From RBG-16-57-9 sp964529745 (GTDB lineage Archaea > Thermoproteota > Bathyarchaeia > TCS64), in assembly GCA_964529745.1 (NCBI GenBank), contig CAZGZR010000037.1, positions 1 through 24,800 of the forward strand: a stretch of DNA of 24,800 nucleotides, written 5' to 3'. The notes under the pieces were generated by a model. It did not search any database. It was given only the letters and a program-made list of their open reading frames with translations, and was not told where the DNA came from. Position numbers and translations under genes: made by a program. Below are positions 6,006 through 13,488 of the stretch, piece by piece. Position 1 is the stretch's first letter, and each line of letters starts with the position of its first letter.

Positions 6006-6037
6006 CCGATGAAACGTTGGGTCGAGGAGATATGAAT

Positions 6038-6709
6038 CTACTTGAGCACCTTGCCGGTCTTCCGGTACCAGAGGTATAGATCCAGCTCCCCCGGCTCCAT
6101 ACAGAGCCGCCGCGCCACCTTGGCGAGTACAGCCTCGTAGGCGAGGTACCTCTTCCTGGTGAGGCCCTTACGGGACTCCTCCTCGGTGATGAGGCCGTGC
6201 TCCACCATGTTGCTGAGTATGTGCCTGTCTACGATGGCGAGGCCGAAGTAGCCCACGTTGCGCAGGTAGTGGCTGGCCTCCTTCCACCCCAGGCCCTTCA
6301 CGTTCTCGACGAGCCACTCCCGGGCCTCCCCCGGATCGTCGAAACCCTGGATGGTCTCCTTGATCCCATGCGCCAGGCCACGGGTGTCGTAGATGTACTC
6401 GGCGCGCCTGTTGGCGAACCTGTGCCCCTCCTCCACGAGGCACCCCCGGACGTCCTCCAGGCTTCCCTCCATGAGGCTGCCGCCGAGGAGGGCGTCCACG
6501 CAGCGCTGCCCCATCAACGCGCTGCTGTACGCCGTGAGGAGGCAGTAGACGAGCTCCTCGTACCACTTCTGGCTGTCCATCAGGTGGACCATCCTGAACT
6601 CTTCCATGCGTTCCTCCACCATCTTCCTCACCCGTGGATCTTCTTTGAGTGCTCTGACCTTCTCCGCCATGGCCCCTATCCCCGGGTGGTCGTCTAAGGT
6701 GGACTGCAT
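6038..6709 (-). CDS. ogg: 8-oxoguanine DNA glycosylase / AP lyase (archaeal Ogg2 type)
   Basis: 223 residues from ATG 6709. Bifunctional base-excision repair enzyme that removes 8-oxoguanine and nicks the strand. The helix-hairpin-helix and catalytic region 'VKGLGWKEASHYLRNVGYFGLAIVDRHIL' is diagnostic and carries the Schiff-base lysine K143 and catalytic aspartate D161. The size and the early 'LMDSQKWYEELVYCLLTAYSSA' segment match the small archaeal Ogg2 class rather than eukaryal OGG1. The frame stays open far upstream of 6709, but that part is antisense to gins23 and non-protein-like. A TTTTAAA box 24-30 bases before ATG 6709 supports this start and a leaderless mRNA. ATG 6670 is a less likely alternative. 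mtnA follows in the same direction. Confidence 0.9.
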   Translation of the reverse strand: MQSTLDDHPGIGAMAEKVRALKEDPRVRKMVEERMEEFRMVHLMDSQKWYEELVYCLLTAYSSALMGQRCVDALLGGSLMEGSLEDVRGCLVEEGHRFANRRAEYIYDTRGLAHGIKETIQGFDDPGEAREWLVENVKGLGWKEASHYLRNVGYFGLAIVDRHILSNMVEHGLITEEESRKGLTRKRYLAYEAVLAKVARRLCMEPGELDLYLWYRKTGKVLK

Positions 6710-6732
6710 CCCTGTATGTTTGGGGCCGCGCG

Positions 6733-6739
6733 TTTTAAA
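6733..6739 (-). promoter_or_regulatory. TATA box of ogg-mtnA
   Basis: TTTTAAA lies 24-30 bases upstream of the ogg ATG at 6709, so transcription should begin at or near the start codon. This spacing is the main reason for choosing that start over longer readings. Confidence 0.6.
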
Positions 6740-6824
6740 CCATCTTGACTCTCTCATCGGTTGCCAGAATAGTGCTATATGTTTGTCATTGGCTATTCCC
6801 TCACGAAATTCTCGGGTAGCCCAT

Positions 6825-7328
6825 ATGAAATACGAGAACGCCGAGGTAAAGCTAAGAGCGGTCAAGAAGTTCCCGCGGATACAGACGCCTGGGATAGAGA
6901 TACCCGAGGTGCAGGAGGGCCACGAGTTCGTGACCCCATTCTGGGTCGCAGAGGAGCTGGTGGAGGCCGGCCTGGCCGAGTACTCCGAGCCTGCGCTCAC
7001 CCAGACCGAGTGGACCCAGGTCCACTTCAAGGAGCGCATCAACCCGGCGGGTCCGCCCAGCAGGCTGCCCGACGACTTCTACGAGCGCGCGTACCAGAGC
7101 TTCACCCAGGCAGGGGGCGACCCCGAGAAGGCGGCCCTGCTCCAGAGGATGAGGGCATGGTACAGGGAGATACTGGAGTCGAGGATAGGGCGCATAACGA
7201 GGCTCGCCTCCTCGGAGGCAGTTTCATCCACCTCCGCGCTCTCAAAGGATGAGACCGACTTATACATCAACGTTAACCGAGTAGTCACGGCTTGGCGTGA
7301 CAGGATGAGGGGGCTGGGGGAGGGCTAG
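6825..7328 (+). CDS. gins23: DNA replication factor GINS, Gins23 type
   Basis: 167 residues from ATG 6825. The N-terminal small beta B-domain (about 1-55, 'KKFPRIQTPGIEIPEVQEGHEF' then 'PFWVAEELVEAGLAEY') precedes a helical A-domain (about 75-165, 'LPDDFYERAYQSF...LLQRMRAWYREILESRIGRI'). This B-then-A order is that of Psf2/Psf3-like Gins23; Gins51 has the opposite order. GINS joins MCM and GAN/RecJ in the archaeal CMG-like helicase at the fork. The stop codon TAG 7326-7328 directly abuts the TTG start of mcm, so the two are translationally linked, an arrangement common in archaea. A TATA-like GCTATAT near 6774-6780 may drive the operon, divergent from ogg. Confidence 0.88.
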   Translation: MKYENAEVKLRAVKKFPRIQTPGIEIPEVQEGHEFVTPFWVAEELVEAGLAEYSEPALTQTEWTQVHFKERINPAGPPSRLPDDFYERAYQSFTQAGGDPEKAALLQRMRAWYREILESRIGRITRLASSEAVSSTSALSKDETDLYINVNRVVTAWRDRMRGLGEG

Positions 7329-9374
7329 TTGGCACGGCAGGACACCTTCGAGGAAGCCTTCACACGGTTCATAGAGGACTTCATGGACGACCAGGAACGC
7401 TACAAGTACGACCAGGCCATCGGCGAGATACCAAGCAAGGGCACAAAGAGCCTCGTCATCGACTTCACAGACATCTACGCCTTCGACATGGAGCTGGCCC
7501 AAATCATACTCGACGACCCAGAGACCATCACCCCCATATTCGAGTCCGTCGTCAGGAGCAAGCTCCGCACCCGGGACCCCCTCTACGCCGAGAGCCTGGA
7601 CAGGGTCAACGTCAGGTACAGGAACCTCCCCGCCGAGACCCCGCTCCGCCGCATAGGCGCCGACCACATAAGCCACCTCATCATGGTCCACGGCATCATC
7701 GTCCGAGCCAGCAGCGTCACCCCCCTCGTCGTCAGGGCCACGTTCAGGTGCCCCGTCTGCGGCGAGCTCAACCACATAGAGCAGAGCGGCCAGACCATAC
7801 AGAAGCCCCAGAAATGCATAGCCTGCGACAACAGGAAGGGCTTCACCCTCGTCCCCAAGGAATCCATCTTCATCGACAGCCAGAACGTCTCCATCCAGGA
7901 GCGGCCCGAAGACCTCCCACCCGGCCAGCTACCACGCAGCATCCACGTGGAGCTCAAGGACGACCTCGTGGACATAGCCCGCCCCGGGGACAGGATCACC
8001 CTCACGGGCTTCATCAAGTTGCTTCCTAGGTACGGCAGGGGCGGCGAGCTCCGCACCTTCGACATCCAGGTGGACTCAAGCTACCTCGAGGTAAGCGGCA
8101 GGGAGATGGAGCTCATGGAGATCAGCCCCGGGGACGAGGAGGCCATCCTGGAGGTGGCCAAAGACCCGTGGGTGTTCCAGAAGCTCCTGGGCAGCATGGC
8201 GCCCAGCATCTACGGCTACGACCACATCAAGGAGTCCATACTCTACCTCCTCTTCGGCGGCGTCCTCAAGGAGCGCCCCGACATGAGGATCAGGGGCGAC
8301 GTCAACGTCCTCCTCGTGGGCGACCCCGGCACCGGCAAGAGCCAGATGCTCAACTTCGCCTCCAAGGCAGCCCCCAGGGGCCTCATGACCACCGGCAGGG
8401 GCAGCACCGCCGCCGGCCTCACCGCCGCCGTCGTCAAGGAGGGCGGCACAGGAAGCTTCGTGCTGGAGGCGGGCGCCCTGGTGCTCGCTGACAAGGGCGT
8501 CTGCTGCATAGACGAGATAGACAAGATGAGGGACGAGGACAGGGGCGCCATACACCCCGCCATGGAGCAGCAGGTGGTCCCCATCGCCAAGGGAGGCATC
8601 GTCGCCACCCTCAACAGCCGGACCAGCATACTGGCGGCGGCCAACCCGTCGCTGGGCCGCTACAACCCCTACCAGACCATCGCCCAGAACATAACGCTGC
8701 CAGTCACCATCCTCAGCAGGTTCGACCTCATATGGATACTCAAGGACCAGCCAGACAGCCAGCTGGACGCCGACGTCGCCCAGCACATACTCGCGCTCCA
8801 CAGGGTCCTCACGTCCTCTGAGCCGCCGCTGGACATGGAGCTCCTCAAGAAGTACATCAGCTACGCCAAGAAGGTCCAGCCCGCCATCACCGACGACGTC
8901 ATCGAGCGGTTCAGCGACTTCTACGTCAAGATGAGGAACGCCAGCGCCGAGGGAGGCGAGGCCGCCGCCATAGCCATCACCGCCAGGCAGCTTGAGAGCC
9001 TCGTGAGGCTCAGCGAGGCCCGCGCCAGGGCCCACCTACGCACCGAGATCAGCGTCGAGGACGCCGAGGCCGTCATCAACCTCATGCAGAAGAGCCTGGA
9101 GCAGGTGGGCGTCGACGTCCAGACCGGCCAGATAGACATAGACATACTCTACTCCGGCAAGCCCAGGAGCCTCCAGAACCAGCTGCAGAAGCTGCTGCAG
9201 GCGATAAACGAGATGGAGAGGGTGAGCGGAAGCGTACGCGACGACGACCTCTACGACGCGCTGCAGAGCGACCACGGCATAGGCAGGGCCGAGGCAGCCC
9301 GCCTCATAGGGGTCCTCATGAAGGACGGCACCATATACTCGCCGAGGCCCGGCTACTACAAGCGCACCACGTAG
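7329..9374 (+). CDS. mcm: replicative DNA helicase MCM
   Basis: 681 residues, starting at TTG 7329 immediately after the gins23 stop. The hexameric 3'-5' helicase unwinds DNA at the replication fork. The N-terminal domain has helical part A, then a zinc site C141-x2-C144...C163-x2-C166, then an OB fold. The AAA+ core shows Walker A 'GDPGTGKS' (331-338), Walker B 'CCIDEID' (392-398), sensor 1 N439 ('AAANPSLGRY') and the arginine finger R464 ('LSRFD'). A helix-2 and pre-sensor hairpin region lies between Walker B and sensor 1. A C-terminal winged helix occupies about 610-681. Length and motifs are complete and no intein is present. It converges with the 2-hydroxyacid dehydrogenase gene, five bases apart. 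Confidence 0.97.
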   Translation: MARQDTFEEAFTRFIEDFMDDQERYKYDQAIGEIPSKGTKSLVIDFTDIYAFDMELAQIILDDPETITPIFESVVRSKLRTRDPLYAESLDRVNVRYRNLPAETPLRRIGADHISHLIMVHGIIVRASSVTPLVVRATFRCPVCGELNHIEQSGQTIQKPQKCIACDNRKGFTLVPKESIFIDSQNVSIQERPEDLPPGQLPRSIHVELKDDLVDIARPGDRITLTGFIKLLPRYGRGGELRTFDIQVDSSYLEVSGREMELMEISPGDEEAILEVAKDPWVFQKLLGSMAPSIYGYDHIKESILYLLFGGVLKERPDMRIRGDVNVLLVGDPGTGKSQMLNFASKAAPRGLMTTGRGSTAAGLTAAVVKEGGTGSFVLEAGALVLADKGVCCIDEIDKMRDEDRGAIHPAMEQQVVPIAKGGIVATLNSRTSILAAANPSLGRYNPYQTIAQNITLPVTILSRFDLIWILKDQPDSQLDADVAQHILALHRVLTSSEPPLDMELLKKYISYAKKVQPAITDDVIERFSDFYVKMRNASAEGGEAAAIAITARQLESLVRLSEARARAHLRTEISVEDAEAVINLMQKSLEQVGVDVQTGQIDIDILYSGKPRSLQNQLQKLLQAINEMERVSGSVRDDDLYDALQSDHGIGRAEAARLIGVLMKDGTIYSPRPGYYKRTT

Positions 9375-9379
9375 CGCCG

Positions 9380-10357
9380 CTAGTACCGTAGCCTCTTGTT
9401 CACCTGGTTCACAGGCGGCAGCCCCCGCTTCACCCGGAGGATGTTCTCCACCATTATCTCCAGCCCGGCGTCGGAGCGGCTGCCGGTGGAGACTATGCTG
9501 TGGGGCGTGCACACCACGTTGGGCAGCTCCCAGAACGGGTACTCCGAGGGGGGCTTGCCATCCGTGTTCCACAGGGGGTCCCAGAAGTGGGGCGTCCACC
9601 ACACGTCAAGGGCGGCGCCCGCTATCCAGCCCTCGCTCAGCGCCCTGTAGAGGGGCTCCTCCTGTACTATGGCGGCCCGGGCCACGTTCACCAGGTAGGC
9701 CGTGGGCTTCATGGACCGCAGCTCCTCCTCCCCTATCATGCCTCTCGTCTCCGGGGTGAGCGGCGCCGTCACGACGACGAAGTCCGACTCCGACATGACG
9801 TGTATCAGGTCGTCCTGGGTGCCTAGGTACTCCAGACCCATCTCCTCGGCGAGAGCCGGGTCCCTGTTGCGCTTCACCGCCAGCACCCCCATGCCCATGC
9901 ACTGCAGCAGCCTGCCAACCTCCCTGCCGATGCTGCCGTACCCCACTATACCTGCCTTCTTGCCCCTCAGCAGGACGCCGCGGCCCCCGCCCCTGCCCTC
10001 CAGGAAGCCGCGGTTCCTCTGGACCACCTTCTTCGCCAGCGCCAGCACCAGCGCCACGGCCCCCTCCGCCAGAGGCAGCAGGTTGGAGCCGGAGGTGTTG
10101 GCCACCCACGTCTCCTCCCTCAGCGCCTCGAAGGGCATGTCGTCCACCCCCGCCCCCGTCTTCTGCAGCAGCCTCAGATGGGGCGCCGCCCGGGCCACCT
10201 CCGGGCTCAGCCGCGTCGCCACTATGACCTCAACGTCCCCCGCCAGCCCAGCCAGCTCTTCGTCGGTGCCCGCCTCGGGCGCCACCACCTCCACGTCCCC
10301 CGGCAAACGCTCCCTTATGCGCTCGGCCAGACCCGGGTTAACCACAAGAACCTTCAA
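9380..10357 (-). CDS. D-isomer-specific 2-hydroxyacid dehydrogenase, variant active site
   Basis: 325 residues from TTG 10357. NAD-dependent oxidoreductase of the D-2-hydroxyacid dehydrogenase family (phosphoglycerate, glyoxylate or formate dehydrogenase relatives). The Rossmann motif is 'GIVGYGSIGREVG' (136-148). The catalytic arginine is R227 ('VNVARAAIV') and the catalytic histidine H286 ('VVCTPHSIV'). Between them the usual LDVFExEP motif, which supplies the catalytic glutamate, reads 'LDVWWTPHFWDPLWNTDG', with Trp instead of Glu and a longer insertion. Another acid such as E272 or E277 might substitute, or the substrate differs. The substrate cannot be assigned. A TATA-like GGTATAAG (10396-10389) and an inverted repeat precede it. 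The family is firm, the enzyme name open. Confidence 0.85.
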   Translation of the reverse strand: MKVLVVNPGLAERIRERLPGDVEVVAPEAGTDEELAGLAGDVEVIVATRLSPEVARAAPHLRLLQKTGAGVDDMPFEALREETWVANTSGSNLLPLAEGAVALVLALAKKVVQRNRGFLEGRGGGRGVLLRGKKAGIVGYGSIGREVGRLLQCMGMGVLAVKRNRDPALAEEMGLEYLGTQDDLIHVMSESDFVVVTAPLTPETRGMIGEEELRSMKPTAYLVNVARAAIVQEEPLYRALSEGWIAGAALDVWWTPHFWDPLWNTDGKPPSEYPFWELPNVVCTPHSIVSTGSRSDAGLEIMVENILRVKRGLPPVNQVNKRLRY

Positions 10358-10361
10358 AGTC

Positions 10362-10396
10362 TCTCAGAGAGAGATGGGGGCCGCCGCTCTTATACC
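10362..10396 (-). promoter_or_regulatory. TATA box and 13-bp inverted repeat before the 2-hydroxyacid dehydrogenase
   Basis: GGTATAAG on the minus strand (10396-10389) lies 32-39 bases before the TTG start. TCTCTC-A-GAGAGA (10362-10374) is a perfect six-base inverted repeat that covers the expected transcription start and ends five bases before the start codon. It may be an operator, or an mRNA hairpin near the ribosome binding region. Confidence 0.4.
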
Positions 10397-10502
10397 TCAC
10401 CCGGAACCCCGACTCAACCTCCTCCAGATAAACAACATACAACCACCCAAAAACAAATAAAAAATAATAAAACACACCAATCATACGCCCCTGAAAAATC
10501 GC

Positions 10503-10523
10503 TTATAATAGGTAACCAGTTAC
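10503..10523 (+). promoter_or_regulatory. TATA box and inverted repeat upstream of the DCD gene
   Basis: TTATAATA (10503-10510) is a clear TATA-like element. GTAAC-CA-GTTAC (10512-10523), a perfect five-base inverted repeat, begins two bases later, placed where a repressor would block polymerase. The leader to ATG 10593 would be about 60 bases. The rest of 10400-10500 is A-rich without genes. Confidence 0.4.
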
Positions 10524-10592
10524 AAGGGAAACGCAGACTCGCCACCCACGAAACACTTTTCTTTCACACACAGCTGAAACAACCCGAGAACC

Positions 10593-10991
10593 ATGAGCTA
10601 CCTGTTCTACTGCAACGACGCCACCGAAGACGAGTGCCTCCACAAGAAGCTCTTCGGCAACACCCAGAGATTCTGGAGCCAGATGAAGAAGATCAAGCCC
10701 GGCACGCCCCTCTTCCTCTACAACCTGGACACCGGCCGCCTCCACGGCCCCTTCCAGGCCGCCTCCAAGCCCCGCATACACCTGGACCCCTACGCCTTCC
10801 TGGACTCCGGCCGAAGCTACCCCGCCCAGGTAGAGGTAACATGGACCAAGATCGGAGCCATCGAGGACGCCCACACCGTCCTCCCGTTCCTCAGCGGCGA
10901 ACTCAAGTGCCGGCTAACCCCCACCGAGACCGTCAAGGTATACAAGGCCCTCCACGAAGCCACCGGCAGACGCGTCTCCAGCTGGCTATAG
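10593..10991 (+). CDS. DCD (development and cell death) domain protein
   Basis: 132 residues from ATG 10593. The whole protein matches the DCD domain. It begins with 'YLFYCNDATEDECLHKKLFGN', equivalent to the N-terminal strand plus the FGLP motif. It continues 'IKPGTPLFLYNLDTGRLHG' (the LFL motif), 'FQAASKPRIHLDPYAF' and 'YPAQVEV' (the PAQV motif), and 'VLPFLSGE' may stand for the PLxE motif. DCD domains were described from plant proteins induced in development, stress and programmed cell death; the fold belongs to the PUA/EVE-like group and may bind RNA or modified bases. Here it stands alone with no partner domain. It is followed 54 bases later by ino1 in the same direction. GC-rich codon use matches the core genome. 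Molecular role unknown. Confidence 0.8.
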   Translation: MSYLFYCNDATEDECLHKKLFGNTQRFWSQMKKIKPGTPLFLYNLDTGRLHGPFQAASKPRIHLDPYAFLDSGRSYPAQVEVTWTKIGAIEDAHTVLPFLSGELKCRLTPTETVKVYKALHEATGRRVSSWL

Positions 10992-11045
10992 CGGAAAACA
11001 TTAAAAGCCGTCCACCGGGATAGTCTTCGATTCAGAGGGACAGCA

Positions 11046-12116
11046 TTGGGCATAAGAGTAGCAATAGCCGGCGTGGGGAACTGCGCCTCAGCACTCATCC
11101 AGGGAGTAGAGTACTACAAGGACGCGGAGAGAGACGAGACCATCCCCGGCGTCATGCACGTCTACTTCGGCGACTACCACATAAGCGACCTAGAGTTCGT
11201 GGCCGCCTTCGAGGTAAACAGAAACAAGATAGGCAAAGACCTGAGCGAGGCCATATGGGCGCCCCCCAACAACTGCGTCAGGTTCGCCGACGTACCCGAG
11301 ACAGGCGTCACCGTCCAGCCCGCACCCATACTCGACGGCGTCGCCCCCCACATGTACGGCAGCTTCCACGCCGACAAAACGATGAAGCCCGTGGACGTGG
11401 CCCAGACCCTGAAGGACTCCGAGGCGGAGATACTCGTCAACTACCTGCCCGTGGGCAGCGCCAAGGCTTCACGCATGTACGCCCAGGCGGCGCTGGACGC
11501 CGGATGCGCGTTCGTCAACTGCATCCCGGAGTTCATAGCCAGCACCCCAGAGTGGGCCCAAAAATTCACCGACGCCGGGCTACCCGTCGCAGGAGACGAC
11601 ATCAAGAGCCAGGTCGGCGCCACCATACTCCACAGGGTCGTCGCCAAGCTGTTCCACGACAGGGGCGTCGTGCTGGACAGCACCTACCAGCTCAACATCG
11701 GCGGCAACACCGACTTCGAGAACATGACCGTGGAGAGCAGGCTCAAGAGCAAACGCATAAGCAAGACCGAGGCCGTCCAGAGCATGATCCCCTACGAGGT
11801 CCCCACCCGGATAGGGCCCAGCGACTACGTGCCCTTCCTAGGCGACCACAAGATATGCTACATAAGGATAAACAGCCACAGCTTCGGCAACCTGCCCATA
11901 AACTTCGACACCAAGCTCGCGGTGAACGACAGCCCCAACAGCGCAGGCGTCGCCATAGACGCCGTGAGGGCCACCAAGATCGCCCTCGACCGCGGCATCT
12001 CCGGGCCCCTCCTGGGCATAAGCAGCTACAGCTTCAAGCACCCGCCGCAGCAGGTGCCGGACGACGAGGCCCACCGCTGGGTCGAGGACTTCATCGCAGG
12101 CAAAGTGGAGCGCTAG
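11046..12116 (+). CDS. ino1: inositol-1-phosphate (L-myo-inositol-3-phosphate) synthase
   Basis: 356 residues from TTG 11046, preceded by the Shine-Dalgarno GAGGGA (11035-11040). Converts glucose-6-phosphate to inositol-phosphate with NAD, feeding archaeal inositol phospholipids and, in thermophiles, di-inositol phosphate solutes. The NAD loop is 'AGVGNCAS' (9-16). Other family marks are 'YLPVGSAKASRMYAQAALDAGCAFVNCIPEFIAS', the catalytic region 'GDDIKSQVGAT' with the conserved lysine, and 'LNIGGNTDFENM'. The length fits the short archaeal/mycobacterial class (about 360-390). ATTAAAA near 11000 could be its own promoter, or it may be read with the DCD gene. Its 3' end overlaps the convergent ndk by four bases. 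Confidence 0.95.
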   Translation: MGIRVAIAGVGNCASALIQGVEYYKDAERDETIPGVMHVYFGDYHISDLEFVAAFEVNRNKIGKDLSEAIWAPPNNCVRFADVPETGVTVQPAPILDGVAPHMYGSFHADKTMKPVDVAQTLKDSEAEILVNYLPVGSAKASRMYAQAALDAGCAFVNCIPEFIASTPEWAQKFTDAGLPVAGDDIKSQVGATILHRVVAKLFHDRGVVLDSTYQLNIGGNTDFENMTVESRLKSKRISKTEAVQSMIPYEVPTRIGPSDYVPFLGDHKICYIRINSHSFGNLPINFDTKLAVNDSPNSAGVAIDAVRATKIALDRGISGPLLGISSYSFKHPPQQVPDDEAHRWVEDFIAGKVER

Positions 12117-12616
12117 GGGAGCCAGAGCCTGAGCTCCGCCTCGGCCTCCTCGGGGTCACCCGAGGCGTGCACCAGGTTCTCGACGGCCCTGCCCTCGGCG
12201 GTGCTCGCCTCTATGCTGTCACGCCCCAGGTCGCCCCTTATGGTGCCCTTCTCGGCCGTGGCCGGGTCGGTGTACCCGGTGACGCGGCGCACCTCCTTGA
12301 TGGCGTCCTCGCCGCCGAACCGTATCGCCAGCACAGGGCCCCTGCTGAAGTACTCTCTAAGCTTCCCCAGCACCTTCATGCCGTGGGCCTCCGGGTCGGT
12401 GATGCTGGGCACCGCCGCCTGAGCCTTCTTCCCCATGCTCAGAGCCATGGCGTCGGGGTAGTGCTCCCTCAGCCGCTCCAGCCCCACCTCCTTGTAGTAC
12501 CTCATGTCCTTGATCTCCAGGCCGGCGTCCTCGTAGTACTTTATTATGGTCCCCACGAGGTTTCGTTCAAGCGCGTCCGGCTTGAGGATTACCAGAGTCT
12601 CCTGATACATGGGCAA
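12113..12616 (-). CDS. ndk: nucleoside diphosphate kinase
   Basis: 167 residues if translated from TTG 12616; ATG 12610, two codons later, is an equally good or better start. Transfers the gamma phosphate of ATP to nucleoside diphosphates through a phosphohistidine. The N-terminal 'LVILKPDALER' with K12 and the active-site segment 'AVENLVHASGDPEEAEAE' with H150 define the family. The H-A-S-G-D version differs slightly from the usual HGSD. An insertion around 'DAMALSMGKKAQAAVPSITDPEAHG' makes it longer than the typical 150 residues. In many archaea ndk follows the L7Ae-S28e-L24e genes; here a small zinc-finger gene intervenes. The four-base overlap with ino1 is convergent. Confidence 0.94.
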   Translation of the reverse strand: MPMYQETLVILKPDALERNLVGTIIKYYEDAGLEIKDMRYYKEVGLERLREHYPDAMALSMGKKAQAAVPSITDPEAHGMKVLGKLREYFSRGPVLAIRFGGEDAIKEVRRVTGYTDPATAEKGTIRGDLGRDSIEASTAEGRAVENLVHASGDPEEAEAELRLWLP

Positions 12617-12672
12617 GGCGTAAGCGGTCCCCCCTTAAGACTTTATGCTCTGAATAAAAGTTGGGTTTTGTC

Positions 12673-12945
12673 TCACCTAGTCCACTTGAGATCGACCCTC
12701 GGGAACTTGGCCAGCTCCCTAACGGTGTCGATCGTGAACTCCGTCGTCCTCATGTACTCCTCGTGGGCCGGGTCGTACCGTGACTCGACCTTGGGATCGG
12801 ATTTGAGTAATAGATGCATCCTTAGGGCCCCGGGGCCCAGCTGTGTCCTGAAACCGCAGACGGGGCACTTGAACTGGTTTATCTTGTCTTCGTTTTCGGT
12901 GAGAGCCACATATTCTCGGAGATGCGTCGGGACGTTGAGCATCAT
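12673..12945 (-). CDS. small zinc-finger-like hypothetical protein
   Basis: 90 residues from ATG 12945; a second ATG at 12942 is better spaced from the AGGGG Shine-Dalgarno. One zinc-binding pattern is visible: C27-P-V-C30-G, then H44 in 'ALRMHLLLKSDP' and possibly H61. It resembles a single C2H2-type finger in which the second histidine is distant. The rest is charged and soluble, ending 'FPRVDLKWTR'. I do not recognise the family. It lies between L24e and ndk in the ribosomal-protein cluster, in the same direction, 131 bases after L24e and 56 before ndk. A nucleic-acid-binding or translation-linked role is inferred from the position and the finger only. Confidence 0.65.
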   Translation of the reverse strand: MMLNVPTHLREYVALTENEDKINQFKCPVCGFRTQLGPGALRMHLLLKSDPKVESRYDPAHEEYMRTTEFTIDTVRELAKFPRVDLKWTR

Positions 12946-13076
12946 TTCCCCTGGGTGATCTTGGGACTATGACGATATATGCGTTACCCACACCTGTCAC
13001 TAAATTCACGTCGAATATAACGTAAATAAGCTAATATTCCCGTTGGAATCAGCTAAACGGAAAACCCGGAGCAGGT

Positions 13077-13265
13077 CTACCTCTGCCGAAGCTTCCAGGC
13101 CTCGGTCCACTTCAGCTTGCGGGGGTCACGCCCCATGTCCAGCGTGCTCTTCCTGCACTTCGCGCTGCAGAAACGCAGGACCCTCCCGTCGCGCCTCACG
13201 AAGTTGGTGCCAGTGCCCGGCGGTATCTCCCTACCGCAGAAACTACACTTGTATACCTGAGGCAA
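13077..13265 (-). CDS. rpl24e: ribosomal protein L24e (eL24)
   Basis: About 62 residues from TTG 13265. A GTG at 13274, directly after the S28e stop, is an alternative. The TTG is preferred because it gives the family's usual 'MPxxYKCSFCG' N-terminus and follows AGGTAGGTG at a good distance. Zinc-binding large-subunit protein: 'CSFCGREIPPGTGTNFVRRDG' and 'RFCSAKCRKS' supply the four cysteines. The basic tail 'DPRKLKWTEAWKLRQR' is typical of eL24. It is the last ribosomal gene of the L7Ae-S28e-L24e operon and is translationally coupled to S28e. Confidence 0.93.
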   Translation of the reverse strand: MPQVYKCSFCGREIPPGTGTNFVRRDGRVLRFCSAKCRKSTLDMGRDPRKLKWTEAWKLRQR

Positions 13266-13274
13266 CCCACACAC

Positions 13275-13487
13275 CTACCTGATCTTCCTTGCCTCGCGCT
13301 CCGTCTCGCGGAGAAGCAGCACGTCGTCGATGCGCACCGGGCCCTTCACGTTACGCGTGATGATCCGGCCCTTGTCCCGGCCTTCCTCGATCCTGACTCT
13401 CACCTGCATCACCTCGCCCGTCAGCCCAGTCCTGCCCAGTATCTGGATGACGGTCGCGGACGTGAGAAGGTCAGAATCCTGGCTCAT
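13275..13487 (-). CDS. rps28e: ribosomal protein S28e (eS28)
   Basis: 70 residues from ATG 13487. Small-subunit OB-fold protein. The family pattern is complete: 'ATVIQILGRTGLTGEVMQVRVRI', then 'GRIITRNVKGPVRIDDVLLLRETEREARKIR' up to the last residue. It lies one base after the L7Ae stop and directly before L24e, the standard archaeal order. This implies one mRNA and coupled translation. Confidence 0.96.
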   Translation of the reverse strand: MSQDSDLLTSATVIQILGRTGLTGEVMQVRVRIEEGRDKGRIITRNVKGPVRIDDVLLLRETEREARKIR

Positions 13488-13488
13488 G

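Noticed and set aside
5061..6035. 324-residue plus-strand open frame over mtnA
   Set aside because: It is antisense to a clear MtnA coding sequence, is rich in His/Pro/Gly/Arg and shows no domain; it is a by-product of high GC.
6710..7042. N-terminal extension of Ogg
   Set aside because: The frame is open but runs antisense to gins23, is Ser/Thr-rich and family-unlike; a TATA box at 6733-6739 places the mRNA start at ATG 6709.
8076..9035. 319-residue minus-strand open frame over mcm
   Set aside because: Antisense to the AAA+ core of MCM; Gly/Val/Ala-rich without motifs.
11255..12958. 567-residue plus-strand open frame over ino1 and ndk
   Set aside because: Arg/Pro/His-rich composition in a shifted frame of ino1, then antisense to ndk; no recognisable motif.
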